Assembly (NCBI RefSeq): GCF_028368995.1 | Contig: NZ_JAQNDL010000002.1 | Location: 1,113,724-1,177,723, forward strand | DNA from: Nannocystis bainbridge | Lineage (GTDB): Bacteria > Myxococcota_A > Polyangia > Nannocystales > Nannocystaceae | Direction: 5' to 3' | Length of the DNA: 64,000 nucleotides | Part shown: piece after piece, positions 49,207 through 57,800 of the stretch | How the letters are laid out: each line of letters starts with the position of its first letter | How positions within the stretch are numbered: position 1 is the stretch's first letter | Notes under the pieces: generated by a model | Databases searched by the model: none | Told to the model about the DNA's origin: nothing | The model's input: only the letters and a program-made list of their open reading frames with translations | Made by a program: the position numbers and the translations under genes

Positions 49207-50489
49207 CGAAGAGCAGCTTGAAGGTCCTGATCGTCGGCGGCGGCGGCCGCGAGCACGCGCTGGCGTGGCGCTGCCGGATCGAGGGCCATGAGGCCCACGC
49301 CGCGCCGGGCAGCGACGGCATCGCCGAGGACGCGACCTGCCACGCCGTCGGCGTCGGCGACCTCGCCGGCCTGGTCGCGCTGGCCGACGCGCTGGGCCCG
49401 GACCTGGTGATCGTCGGGCCCGAGCAGCCGCTGGTCGACGGGCTGGCCGACCGCCTGCGCGCGGCCGGACACGCGGTGTTCGGGCCGTCGGCGGCGGCCG
49501 CGGAGCTCGAGGGCAGCAAGGCGGTGGCCAAGGCGTTCATGGCCCGCCACGCGATCCCGACGGCCAAGCACGTCACGGCCACCAGGCTCGACGAGGCGCT
49601 GGCGGCGGTGCGATCGTTCGCCAGCCCGCCGGTGATCAAGGCCAGCGGCCTGGCGGCGGGCAAGGGCGTGGTCGTGCCCGAGAGCTTCGAGGAGGCGGAG
49701 CTGGCCGTTCGTTCCTGTCTCGAAGGACATGTCTTCGGCGACGCCGGGGCGACGGTGGTGCTCGAGGAGCGGCTGCACGGCGAGGAGGCGTCGCTGTTCG
49801 TGCTGACCGACGGCGAGCGCTGGAGCCTCCTGCCGCCGGCGCAGGACCACAAGCGCCTGCGCGACGGCGACCAGGGGCCGAACACGGGCGGGATGGGCGC
49901 TTACTGCCCGGCGCCGGTGTGCGACGCGGCGGTGCTGCGGCGGGCGGAGCAGGAGATCGTGGCGCCGACGCTGGCCGGGCTGCGCGCGGAGGGACGGACG
50001 TTCGTCGGCGTGCTGTTCGTCGGCCTGATGATCGCGCCGGACGGCACTCCGAAGGTGATCGAGTACAACTGCCGCTTCGGCGATCCGGAGGCGCAGCCGG
50101 TGCTGTTCGGGCTGCAGACGCCGATCGTCGCCGACCTGCTGGCGGCCGCCCGCGGCGAGTTGACGCCGCGGACCTACGCGGCCGCACCGGCCGCCAGCGT
50201 GGTGGTCGCCGCGGCGAACTATCCCGGCGAGACCCGGCCGGGCGCGGCGCTCCGCGGGCTCGAGGCCGCCGCAGGGCTCGCCGACGTCAAGGTGTTCCAC
50301 GCCGGCACGCGTCGCGGCGCGCACGGCTGGGAGACCCGCGGCGGGCGGGTGCTGGGGGTCTGCGCTCGCGGCGACGATCTGCGGGCGGCCATCGAGCGCG
50401 CCTACGCGGCGCTGGCCGCCATCGAGGTCGAGGGCGGCCAGTACCGCCGTGATATCGGCGTGCGAGCGCTCACCCGTCGCGGCGATTGA
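49197..50489 (+). CDS. purD: Phosphoribosylamine-glycine ligase
   Basis: A 430-residue ATP-grasp ligase for step two of purine synthesis. Seen: VLIVGGGGREHALAW, VGPEQPLVDGLAD, GPSAAAAELEGSK, VIKASGLAAGKGVVV, DHKRLRDGDQGPNTGGMGAY, and EYNCRFGDPEAQPV. The start given is GTG 49197; TTG 49218 is the alternative, as the fold begins at LKVLIVGGGG. The leader (49175-49206) is itself made of GTCC-gaaa-GGAC and CATGTCC words, which overlap the start. A third hairpin (GTCT-cgaa-GGAC, 49717-49728) encodes SCLEGHVF in a loop between EEAELAVR and GDAGATVV. Confidence 0.95.
   Translation: MHVPKSSLKVLIVGGGGREHALAWRCRIEGHEAHAAPGSDGIAEDATCHAVGVGDLAGLVALADALGPDLVIVGPEQPLVDGLADRLRAAGHAVFGPSAAAAELEGSKAVAKAFMARHAIPTAKHVTATRLDEALAAVRSFASPPVIKASGLAAGKGVVVPESFEEAELAVRSCLEGHVFGDAGATVVLEERLHGEEASLFVLTDGERWSLLPPAQDHKRLRDGDQGPNTGGMGAYCPAPVCDAAVLRRAEQEIVAPTLAGLRAEGRTFVGVLFVGLMIAPDGTPKVIEYNCRFGDPEAQPVLFGLQTPIVADLLAAARGELTPRTYAAAPAASVVVAAANYPGETRPGAALRGLEAAAGLADVKVFHAGTRRGAHGWETRGGRVLGVCARGDDLRAAIERAYAALAAIEVEGGQYRRDIGVRALTRRGD
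49717..49728. repeat. GTCT-cgaa-GGAC hairpin inside purD
   Basis: CCTGTCT-cgaa-GGACATG with one T-G pair, in a surface loop of the ATP-grasp domain. Confidence 0.55.
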
Positions 50490-50540
50490 GGCGGGCCCGT
50501 CCGCGCGGGCAGGGGTCGGCCACGCCGCGCGGAGGAAGCG

Positions 50541-50549
50541 TGGTATACG
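50541..50549 (+). promoter_or_regulatory. Extended -10 element of the DUF1015-hisZ-purA operon
   Basis: TGG-TATACG (50541-50549), seven bases before ATG 50557. The TG dinucleotide and the lack of a -35 fit an extended -10. Confidence 0.55.
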
Positions 50550-50556
50550 CCCGGCA

Positions 50557-51852
50557 ATGGCACACGTCCGCCCGCTCCGCGGCTTCCGTTACGACCTCCC
50601 CCGCCTCGGCGACGCCGGTCTTCTGCTCGCGCCCCCGTACGACGTCGTCGACGCAGCCGGCCGGACCCGGATCGGCGCACGCTCGCCACACAACTGCATC
50701 CACACGATCCTGCCCGAAGGGGAAGGGGACGCGAAGTACGCCGAGGGCGCGCGGCAGTTCGCGGCGCTCGAGGCCGAGGCGCTGGTGCGCGACGCCAGCC
50801 CGAGCTTCTACGTGTACCACCAGACGTTCACGTCCGAGGGTCAGCAGTACACCCGCAAGGGCTTCATCGGCCTGATCGAGCTGACCCGCTTCGGCGCCGG
50901 CCCGGTGCTCGCGCACGAGCGCACGCTCTCGGGCCCGAAGGCCGACCGCCTCAAGTTGATGCGCGCGTGCGAGGCCCACCTCGAGCTGGTGTTCGGCATG
51001 TTCTCCGATCCAGGTCGCGCGTGGGAGGCCGCGACCACGCGGGCGCTCGGCGACGCGGTGCTCGAGTGCGATTTCGACGGCACCCACCACACGCTCTATC
51101 GCGTCGACGATCCGGCGGCCACCGCCGCGCTCAGCTCCGTCCTCGAGGACAAGCAGATCTACATCGCCGACGGTCACCATCGCTATGAGACGATGTGCAG
51201 CTTCCGCGACGAGCTCGCGGCCGCGGGCAAGGGCGAGGTGGCGCGCTGGGGCCTCATCTTCCTGTCGAACCTCGACGACCCGGGCCTCGTCGTGCTGCCG
51301 ACGCACCGCCTGATCCACAGCGTGCCCGGGCTCGACCTCGCGGCCGCGCTGGCGCAGGTCGAGCCGTTCTTCACCATCACCCGCGAGCCGCTGCCCGCCA
51401 GCGGCCCGGCCGTGCGCGCGCGCCTGGCCGAGGCGGGGGCCCAGGGCGCGGCGTTTGGGCTGGCGGCGCCGGCCAGCGGCGAGCTGGTGGTGCTGTCGCT
51501 GCGGCCCGACTTCGACCCCGCGGTGGCCGGCCTGCAGCACCTGGCGCCGGCGCTGCAGCGCCTCGACGTCGCGCTGCTGCACGAGCTCATCCTCGACCGC
51601 GGGTTCGGCGTCACGCGCGAGGCCCAGGCGCAGAACACCAACATCCGCTACTACAAGTCGACCGACGAGGCGCTGGCGGTGGCGCGTGACGGCGGCGGCG
51701 ACGTGCAGCTGGTGTGCTTCATGAACCCGACCCCGGTCCGCGACGTGCGGGCGGTGTGCGACAGCGGCGAAGTGATGCCGCAGAAGAGCACCTTCTTCTA
51801 TCCGAAGATCCCGACCGGCCTGGTGTTCCACGATCTCAAGGCGGGCCTTTGA
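50557..51852 (+). CDS. DUF1015 family protein
   Basis: A 431-residue protein of the DUF1015 family, widespread and of unproven function; some distant relatives have been linked to serine phosphorylation. The family hallmarks are MAHVRPLRGFRYD, LAPPYDVVDAAGRTR, NCIHTILPEGE, FYVYHQTF, ARKGFIGLIE (here TRKGFIGLIE), HERTLSGPKADRLKL, IYIADGHHRYETMCSFRD and VLPTHRLIH. The DGHHRY motif is the likely active site. ATG 50557 is near-leaderless. Its stop overlaps the hisZ start by TTGA, which ties it to histidine and purine biosynthesis genes, a hint at a metabolic role only. Confidence 0.93.
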   Translation: MAHVRPLRGFRYDLPRLGDAGLLLAPPYDVVDAAGRTRIGARSPHNCIHTILPEGEGDAKYAEGARQFAALEAEALVRDASPSFYVYHQTFTSEGQQYTRKGFIGLIELTRFGAGPVLAHERTLSGPKADRLKLMRACEAHLELVFGMFSDPGRAWEAATTRALGDAVLECDFDGTHHTLYRVDDPAATAALSSVLEDKQIYIADGHHRYETMCSFRDELAAAGKGEVARWGLIFLSNLDDPGLVVLPTHRLIHSVPGLDLAAALAQVEPFFTITREPLPASGPAVRARLAEAGAQGAAFGLAAPASGELVVLSLRPDFDPAVAGLQHLAPALQRLDVALLHELILDRGFGVTREAQAQNTNIRYYKSTDEALAVARDGGGDVQLVCFMNPTPVRDVRAVCDSGEVMPQKSTFFYPKIPTGLVFHDLKAGL

Positions 51853-53099
51853 GCGCAGGGCTGCCCGAGGGCGCCCTCGCGGTGCTGCCGCGCGGCGCCC
51901 GTGACCTGCTGCCCGGCGCCGCCCGGCGCCGGCGCGCGCTGACCGAGGCGCTGCTGGCCGGGTTCGACCGCTGGGGCTATGACCCGGTGGTGACGCCGGC
52001 GATCGAGTACTTCGCGGTGTTCGGCCGCTGGCTGGCCGAGCGCGAGCGGCAGCGCTGCGTCCGCTTCATCGAGGCCGGCTCGGGCGAACTCGTGACGCTG
52101 CGCTCCGACATCACGCCGCAGATCGCCCGCCTCGCCGAGCAGCAGCTGCGCGAGCGGCTGGCGGCCGGCGAGGCGGTGCGCCTGTGCTACGCGGCCGACG
52201 TCGTCCGCCTGTCCGAAGGGACACGTGAGCAGGCCGAGCGCCACCAGGTCGGGGTCGAGCTGCTCGGCGACGACGCGCCCGAGGCCGACGCCGAGCTGAT
52301 CCTGCTGGCCGACGAGGCGCTGCGGGCCGCAGGCGTGACGGCGGCCACGATCGAGGTCGCCGACGTCGGCATCGCCCGCGGGGTGTTCGAGCGCCTGCCG
52401 AGCTGCGACGTGGAAGCGCTGCACGGGCTGCTGGCGCGCAAGGACGCCGGCGGAGTGGCGCGCTTCGCCGCCGGGCTGGCGCTGGGCGAGGCGCCGCGGC
52501 GCTGGCTCGGGCTGCTCTGTGAGCTGTTCGGAGCGCCAGGTATTTTGGGACATGTCCCCGCGGACATCCGCGCGCGCTGGCCGTGGCTGGCCGAGCGGCT
52601 GGCGCGGCTCGAGGCGACGCTCGCGGTGGTGGAGGCGCGCGCGCCGGAGCTGCACGCGCGCCTCGTGGTCGACCTCGGCGAGGTGCGCGGCTTCGACTAC
52701 TACACCGGGCTGCGGCTGCGCGCCTGGGCTCCGGGCTCGGCGCGGCCGCTGGTGGTCGGCGGGCGCTACGCCGGCGGGGCGGGCTTCGCGGTCGAGCTCG
52801 ACGCGCTCGAGGCCTCGCTCGACGCCGATGCGGTGACCACGGCGACCCGGGCGGGCGGGGTGATGATCGCGATCCAGAGTCGAGAGCCGCGGGCGCGAGC
52901 GCTGGCGGCGGGGCGCGCGGGGGTCGAACGGGCCGCCGGGCGGCGCGCATGGGTCCAGGTGGGGCTGTCCCTCGAGACAGCTCAGGCCGCGGCCGCGGAG
53001 GCGGACGCGCTGGTGTACTTCGGCGCCGACGAGCGGGCCGAGATCTGGTCGCAAAGACAGCCGGGCGCGTGGCGCCGGGCGGAGGAGAGCGGAGCATGA
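51849..53099 (+). CDS. hisZ: ATP phosphoribosyltransferase regulatory subunit HisZ
   Basis: A 416-residue HisRS paralogue without aminoacylation function that activates the short HisG in histidine biosynthesis. Seen: PRGARDLLPGAARRRR, motif 2-like GELVTLRSDITPQIAR and GEVRGFDYYTGLRLRAW. The start is TTG 51849, overlapping the DUF1015 stop (TTGA); GTG 51882 is the alternative. hisZ next to purA is a common bacterial arrangement. The gene carries three GTCC-type hairpins at 52210-52223 (LSEGTRE), 52548-52568 (ILGHVPADI) and 52964-52981 (GLSLETAQ), the densest load in any gene here. hisG is not in the window. Confidence 0.9.
   Translation: MSAGLPEGALAVLPRGARDLLPGAARRRRALTEALLAGFDRWGYDPVVTPAIEYFAVFGRWLAERERQRCVRFIEAGSGELVTLRSDITPQIARLAEQQLRERLAAGEAVRLCYAADVVRLSEGTREQAERHQVGVELLGDDAPEADAELILLADEALRAAGVTAATIEVADVGIARGVFERLPSCDVEALHGLLARKDAGGVARFAAGLALGEAPRRWLGLLCELFGAPGILGHVPADIRARWPWLAERLARLEATLAVVEARAPELHARLVVDLGEVRGFDYYTGLRLRAWAPGSARPLVVGGRYAGGAGFAVELDALEASLDADAVTTATRAGGVMIAIQSREPRARALAAGRAGVERAAGRRAWVQVGLSLETAQAAAAEADALVYFGADERAEIWSQRQPGAWRRAEESGA
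52210..52223. repeat. TGTCC-gaag-GGACA hairpin inside hisZ
   Basis: Perfect 5-bp stem, four-base loop, encoding LSEGT after YAADVVR. Confidence 0.65.
52548..52568. repeat. GGACATGTCC palindrome and GTCC-ccgc-GGAC hairpin inside hisZ
   Basis: The perfect 10-bp palindrome 52548-52557 continues as ATGTCC-ccgc-GGACAT (52552-52567), encoding GHVPADI. Confidence 0.7.
52964..52981. repeat. GCTGTCC-ctcg-AGACAGC hairpin inside hisZ
   Basis: Six-bp arms around an innermost C-A mismatch; the core CTGTCCCTCGAGACAG is identical to the purH unit at 48149. Confidence 0.6.
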
Positions 53100-54379
53100 C
53101 GACGCTGATCGTGGTCGGCGCTCAGTGGGGCGACGAAGGCAAGGGCAAGGTGGTCGACTACCTGGCCAGCCAGGCGCAGCTGGTGGCGCGCTACGCCGGG
53201 GGCAACAACGCCGGGCACACGCTCGTGATCGGCGGGCGCAAGCTGGTGACGCACCTGGTGCCGTCGGGCTGCGCGTATCCGGGGACGCCGTGCGTGCTCG
53301 GTGCGGGGATGGTGATCGACGTCGAGGTGTTCCGCGCCGAGGTCGAGGAGCTGCAGTCGGCCGGGATGCTGCAAGGCGACGAGCTCCGGGTGTCGCGCGA
53401 CGCCCACGTGATCTTCCCGCATCATCGGCTGCTCGACGGGCTGCGCGAGGATAGGGCCCAGGCGGCCAAGATCGGCACGACGCGCCGTGGCATCGGCCCG
53501 GCGTACGAGGCCAAGGCGGGGCGCCGCGGGGTGCGGGTGCGCGACCTGTTCCGCCCCGAGCGGCTGCGAGCCCGGCTCGAGCTGGCGAAGGAGGTCGTCG
53601 ACGCCGAGATCGCCCGCCTGGGATCCAGCGAACGGGTCGACGTCGCGGCGGAGCTGGCCCGCGCCGAGGCGTGGTCGGCGTGGCTGGCCGACAAGGTGTG
53701 CGACGCCGGCGAGCTGGTCGACACGGCCATCCGCGCCGGCAAGCGCGTGCTCTTCGAGGGCGCGCAGGGGGCCCTCCTCGATCTCGATCACGGCACGTAT
53801 CCGTTCGTCACCTCGTCGACGACGCTGGCGGGCGGCGTGTGCTCGGGCATCGGCGTCGGTCCGACGGCGATCGACGGGGTCTGGGGCATCAGCAAGGCCT
53901 ACGCCACGCGCGTCGGCTCCGGCCCGTTCCCGTCCAAGCTCGAGGGGGCGCTCGGCGATCAGCTGCGCCGCGCCGGCGACGAGTTCGGCGCGACCACGGG
54001 CCGCCCGCGCGACTGCGGCTGGCTCGACCTGCCGGCGCTGCGCTACGCGGCCCGCCTCAACGGCCTCACCGGCCTGTGCATCACCAAGCTCGACGTGCTC
54101 GCGGCGCTGCCCGAAGTCCACGTCTGCCGCGCCTACGCCGACGGGGCGATGCCCGGCGACGTCGAGCTCGACGAGGTCGTGCCCGTGCTCAGCCCGGCGC
54201 CGGGCTGGGGCGATCCCTCGCTGCACGGACAAATCTTGGCCGCGCGCCGCCTCGAAGATCTCCCTGCCGCCGTGCGCGCCTACCTCGACCTGATCGCAGA
54301 CGAGGTCGGCGTCCCCATCACCCTGGTCTCGCTCGGTCCCGATCGAGAGCAGACCATTCTGCTGCGGGACCCGTTTTGA
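53096..54379 (+). CDS. purA: Adenylosuccinate synthetase
   Basis: A 427-residue PurA that uses GTP to join IMP and Asp on the way to AMP. Seen: VVGAQWGDEGKGKVVDYLA (catalytic Asp, P-loop-like), YAGGNNAGHTLV (catalytic His), GTTRRGIGPAYEAK, VLFEGAQGALLDLDHGTYPF, TSSTTLAGG, GVWGISKAYATRVGSGPFP, GATTGRPRDCGW and ITKLDVL. ATG 53096 overlaps the hisZ stop by ATGA. Translation coupling of DUF1015, hisZ and purA suggests one operon from the promoter at 50541. No terminator is clear after it. Confidence 0.97.
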   Translation: MTTLIVVGAQWGDEGKGKVVDYLASQAQLVARYAGGNNAGHTLVIGGRKLVTHLVPSGCAYPGTPCVLGAGMVIDVEVFRAEVEELQSAGMLQGDELRVSRDAHVIFPHHRLLDGLREDRAQAAKIGTTRRGIGPAYEAKAGRRGVRVRDLFRPERLRARLELAKEVVDAEIARLGSSERVDVAAELARAEAWSAWLADKVCDAGELVDTAIRAGKRVLFEGAQGALLDLDHGTYPFVTSSTTLAGGVCSGIGVGPTAIDGVWGISKAYATRVGSGPFPSKLEGALGDQLRRAGDEFGATTGRPRDCGWLDLPALRYAARLNGLTGLCITKLDVLAALPEVHVCRAYADGAMPGDVELDEVVPVLSPAPGWGDPSLHGQILAARRLEDLPAAVRAYLDLIADEVGVPITLVSLGPDREQTILLRDPF

Positions 54380-54785
54380 GCCCGTTGCCCGTGATCCCCC
54401 GTCACGACCCTGCAGCGCGCCAGCCCTTCTTCGGGCCCGCAACGCCGCGGCGTGACGACTCGAAGGTCGCGCCGGCACCGCAACTGCCTCGCGCTCGCTC
54501 CATGAACGGGCGCCGGCGCAGCGCATTTGACGCGGGTGGCGTGCAAACCCGCGCTGACGGCCGTTGCGGGGCTACTGGGCAGATGTCCGGTGGCGTGGGT
54601 CCGAGCTCGCGTCGGCCCTTTACCGGCTCGCGGCGGCTCCAGGCGACGCCTGCTGCGGCCGTCGGCTGTTTTCTCCGTCTGGTTGTACCTACCAGCCGCA
54701 TTTCCTATACTGGCGCCCTCGCGGACGTTGTCAGTTCTGCAGGACGCCGTCGCGCCTTGGCGAGCGACTCCCAGGAATCACGCTC
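54380..54785. other. 406-bp gap; only the promoter of the GltJ-like gene recognised
   Basis: No gene or repeat of note seen. The promoter lies at 54683-54711 and leaves a leader of about 68 bases with AGGA ahead of ATG 54786. Confidence 0.5.
54683..54711 (+). promoter_or_regulatory. Sigma-70 promoter of the GltJ-like gene
   Basis: TTGTAC (54683-54688), 17-bp spacer, TATACT (54706-54711). The transcript would begin about 54718. Confidence 0.7.
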
Positions 54786-56477
54786 ATGAAGATCGAATGC
54801 GATAAGTGCGGAGCCAAATACTCCATTGCGGACGACAAGGTCCGCGGCAAGACCTTCAAGATCCGCTGCAAGAAGTGCAGCAACGTCATCATCGTCCGCG
54901 ACAAGGCGGGCGGCGCAGACGACGGGGGTGATGCGCCAGCCGACGAGCCGGGCTGGCACCTGGCGATCGGTGGCGAGACCGTGGGGCCGATCAGCGAGGC
55001 CGAGGTCCGCGATCGCTTCGCAGCCGGCGAGATCGACAAGGACACGTCGGTCTGGCAGGAGGGCTTCGAGGACTGGTTGCCGCTCGGTGAAGTGAGCGCG
55101 TTCTCCGATCTGGCCGCCGCGGCGCCCAGCCACAGCTCCGCGCCGGATCCGTTCGCGGGCGGCAGCGACGACGACTACAGCGCGCCGGCGTCGACCCCGA
55201 GCCCGGCGAGCTACAGCTCGCCCGAGCCCGCGCGGCCGGCCGTCGCGGCGACGCCCGCGGCTGCGTCCAGCGGCCCGAAGGCGTCGGCCTCGCCGGCTGC
55301 TGGCGGCGCCGACCCGCGCGTGTCCTCGTTGACCGGCGCGCGCAACGAGAACTCCGTGCTCTTCTCGCTCGACAGCCTGTCGTCGATCGCGATGGGCAGC
55401 AAGCAAGGCGGAGGCGGCGCGCCTGCTCCCAGCGGCCCGTCGTTCTCGCTCGGCGGCGGTGGCGGCGGTGGCGGTGGCGCTCCGGCGGCCTCGCCGACCG
55501 GCAACAGCGAGGGCTCTGGCCTCATCGACATCCGTGCCATGAGCGGCATGATGGGCGGCGGTGGCGGCGGTGGCGGCGGTGGCGGCGGCGGCGAAGAGGG
55601 TCGTGACGACTCGATGCTGCCGAGCTTCGGCGGCACCGGCTTCGGCGGCCTCTCGGCCGCGCCGCTGCTCGTGACGCCGGCGCAGCCGGTCGTCGAGCAC
55701 GTGGCGGCTCCCGAGCCGCAGCGGTCCAACGCGCCGCTCTACGCGCTGATGGCCATCCTGCTGCTCGGCATGGGCGGCATGGCTTGGTACATCCTCACCC
55801 GGCCACCGCCGACGGCCGAGACGAAGATCGTCGAGGTCATCAAGCCGGTCGAGGTCAAGGCGACGCCCAGCGACGAGGACGACGGCGACAAGCCCAAGAA
55901 GAAGAAGAAGGAAGAGGACGAGGAGGCGGACGAGACCGGCGCCGCCGACACGCCGCCCGCCAACCCGGACGACAAGAAGGGCACGGTCGCCAAGACCACC
56001 CCGAAGAAGACCGACAAGAAGGGCGAGAAGACGGACGGCAAGTCGGCCGCCGTCGACTCCAAGCCCGAGCCGAAGAAGGAAGACAAGAAGGAAGACAAGA
56101 AAGAGGACTACAGCGTCGACTGCATCCTCGATCCTTCCAAGTGCGGCAAGAAGGGCGGCGGCAGCGGCGACAGCGGCTCCAAGCCGCCGTCGGACGCGAG
56201 CATGCCGGAGAAGCTCGAGCTCTCCGACATCCAGGCGGGCGTCAACCCGGTCAAGGCCAACGCCAAGTCCAACTGCGCCAAGAATGCCAAGGGCGGCGAG
56301 AAGGTCTCGATCAAGCTGTCGATCAGCGGCCCGTCGGGCACGGTGCTGAGCTCGACGGTGGTCGACGCCGCGGGCAACGACGGCCTCGCCAACTGCGTGG
56401 CTGCGGAGCTCAAGAAGGCGACCTTCAAGAAGGTCCAGAAGGAGCAGATCGGCACGCAGGTGTCCGTGAGCTTCTGA
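54786..56477 (+). CDS. GltJ/AgmX-like zinc-ribbon, GYF-domain membrane protein
   Basis: A 563-residue inner-membrane protein. Order: an MJ0042-type zinc ribbon (MKIECDKCGAKYS, C28-C31), a GYF_2 domain (56-102, GWHLAIGGETVGPISEAE to VWQEGFEDWLPL), a Gly/Ala/Ser-rich region to 316 with long Gly runs, one transmembrane segment (LYALMAILLLGMGGMAWYIL), a Lys/Glu/Asp-rich periplasmic linker, and a C-terminal domain resembling the AgmX/PglI or TonB type (KLELSDIQAGVNPVKANAKS to VQKEQIGTQVSVSF). This is the layout of M. xanthus GltJ/AgmX, whose cytoplasmic ribbon and GYF domains bind MglA in gliding. Whether it works in motility here or is a paralogue cannot be told; no agl/glt neighbours are seen. 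Confidence 0.85.
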   Translation: MKIECDKCGAKYSIADDKVRGKTFKIRCKKCSNVIIVRDKAGGADDGGDAPADEPGWHLAIGGETVGPISEAEVRDRFAAGEIDKDTSVWQEGFEDWLPLGEVSAFSDLAAAAPSHSSAPDPFAGGSDDDYSAPASTPSPASYSSPEPARPAVAATPAAASSGPKASASPAAGGADPRVSSLTGARNENSVLFSLDSLSSIAMGSKQGGGGAPAPSGPSFSLGGGGGGGGGAPAASPTGNSEGSGLIDIRAMSGMMGGGGGGGGGGGGGEEGRDDSMLPSFGGTGFGGLSAAPLLVTPAQPVVEHVAAPEPQRSNAPLYALMAILLLGMGGMAWYILTRPPPTAETKIVEVIKPVEVKATPSDEDDGDKPKKKKKEEDEEADETGAADTPPANPDDKKGTVAKTTPKKTDKKGEKTDGKSAAVDSKPEPKKEDKKEDKKEDYSVDCILDPSKCGKKGGGSGDSGSKPPSDASMPEKLELSDIQAGVNPVKANAKSNCAKNAKGGEKVSIKLSISGPSGTVLSSTVVDAAGNDGLANCVAAELKKATFKKVQKEQIGTQVSVSF

Positions 56478-56508
56478 GTTCGGCACACGCACCGACTCGC
56501 AGTCAGGC

Positions 56509-56542
56509 GGGGTCGTCCTTCGGGGCGGCCCCGTCGCGTTTT
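56509..56542 (+). terminator. Intrinsic terminator of the GltJ-like gene
   Basis: GGGGTCGTCC-TTCG-GGGCGGCCCC (56509-56532), ten pairs with two G-T wobbles and a stable TTCG loop, then GTCGCGTTTT. Confidence 0.75.
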
Positions 56543-56757
56543 GGTCGGTCGTCGCCCGCGCGAGTTCGTCGCTGCAGCGCGTGGCCGGCCGCACGGCGCC
56601 GCTGTGAGCGCGCCGACACGAGGGACTAGGCAGGGCGGCTGATTTGCGGCAACCTGAAGTTCTCCGCGGCGCCGGCCGAGACCTGTCCCTCGGTCGCTCG
56701 CGTCGGACCGCCTTCCCGGCCCTCCACGGGCCCCGAATTCCAGGAGCACCGCTCGCC

Positions 56758-57555
56758 ATGTCGAACACCGAGAACTCCGCCCTCATCGCCCTCAGTGAGC
56801 TCAAGAACCTCGAGGCCAATCGCGTGGCCGAGGTCGAGAGCGAACGGCGCGCCAAGGAAGACGCCGAGCGTCGCGCCCGTGAAGAGGCCGAGCGCAAGGC
56901 GCGTGAGATCGCCGAGCGCAAGGCTCGCGAAGAGGCGGAGCGGATCGCCAAGGAGACGGCGGAGCGCGAGGCCCGTGAGCGAGAGGAGCGCCTGCGGCTG
57001 CAAGAGGCCGACCTGCGCGCCCGCGCCGAGCAGGAGGCCCGCCTCAAGGAAGAGCAGATGCGCCTCGACGCGCAGGTCAAGCTGGCCGAGAAGAAGGCCC
57101 GCCCGATGTGGCTGTACGGCATCGCCGGGCTCCTCTTCCTCGCTCTGGTCGGTGGCGTGTACTGGATCTACGACTACATGGAGCGCCAGGAAGAGGCCCA
57201 GCGTATCGCGGCGATCGAGCAGAAGAAGAAGGATGACGCCGAGGCCGAAGCGCGGGCCGCTCTGATGAAGGACTTGGCCTCTCTCCGCGAGGAGCAGAAC
57301 AATCTCAAGTCGCAGAAGGACGATATCGAGAACCAGCTCAAGAACGTCCAGGACGAGACGGAGCGGCAGAAGCTCCTGGCCAAGCAGGCCGCCCTCGACG
57401 CGCAGTTGGTCGCCAACGAGGACAAGCAGAAGAAGAACAAGGGCAAGTCCGGCAGCAGCAGCAAGTCGAGCGGCGACGGCGAGCCCAAGTCCGAGAAGCC
57501 GAAGGGCGGGATCTCGGTCAGCAAGAACGTCGACGATCCGCTCGACGGCCTGTGA
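56758..57555 (+). CDS. Coiled-coil membrane protein of unknown function
   Basis: A 265-residue protein. Residues 20-112 form a highly charged coiled coil (repeats of ERKAREEAERR type); residues 117-138 are one transmembrane segment (MWLYGIAGLLFLALVGGVYWIY); 139-225 are a second coiled coil (EEAQRIAAIEQKKKDDAEAEA); the end is a Ser/Lys/Gly tail. It probably spans the inner membrane once, linking cytoplasmic and periplasmic helices, like scaffold parts of envelope machines. It lies 280 bp after the GltJ-like gene and could work with it, but this rests on position alone. AGGAG is about 11 bases before ATG 56758. Confidence 0.8.
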   Translation: MSNTENSALIALSELKNLEANRVAEVESERRAKEDAERRAREEAERKAREIAERKAREEAERIAKETAEREAREREERLRLQEADLRARAEQEARLKEEQMRLDAQVKLAEKKARPMWLYGIAGLLFLALVGGVYWIYDYMERQEEAQRIAAIEQKKKDDAEAEARAALMKDLASLREEQNNLKSQKDDIENQLKNVQDETERQKLLAKQAALDAQLVANEDKQKKNKGKSGSSSKSSGDGEPKSEKPKGGISVSKNVDDPLDGL

Positions 57556-57632
57556 TCGAGGTTTGCTGGCGGCGCGCGTGAGGTGCTCGCGCCGCCGCCC
57601 GCACGGGGCCCGGAAAAATGCGCTGCGTGGTC

Positions 57633-57661
57633 TTGCGAGGCGTTTTTTCCCGTGATACAGA
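57633..57661 (+). promoter_or_regulatory. Promoter of tRNA-Cys
   Basis: TTGCGA (57633-57638), 17-bp spacer, TACAGA (57656-57661), about 12 bases before the tRNA. Confidence 0.5.
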
Positions 57662-57673
57662 AGTCGCCCCTTC

Positions 57674-57745
57674 GGCCTGGTAGCCAAGTGGTAAGGCAGA
57701 GCTCTGCAAAAGCTCTATTCGCCGGTTCGATTCCGGCCCAGGCCT
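57674..57745 (+). tRNA. tRNA-Cys (anticodon GCA)
   Basis: A 72-base cloverleaf. Acceptor GGCCTGG/CCAGGCC, D-arm GCC-loop-GGC, anticodon stem GAGCT/AGCTC with loop CTGCAAA (anticodon GCA), variable TATTC, T-arm GCCGG-TTCGATT-CCGGC, discriminator T. Every stem pairs perfectly. The CCA end is not encoded (CCCC follows), so a nucleotidyltransferase must add it. Confidence 0.97.
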
Positions 57746-57755
57746 CCCCGAAGAA

Positions 57756-57790
57756 AAGAGCCCCTGCGACCCCGCAGGGGCTCTTTGCTT
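57756..57790 (+). terminator. Intrinsic terminator after tRNA-Cys
   Basis: A 12-bp perfect stem AAGAGCCCCTGC/GCAGGGGCTCTT (57756-57767, 57774-57785) around GACCCC, followed by TGCTTTGG. Confidence 0.85.
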
Positions 57791-57800
57791 TGGTCGCCGC

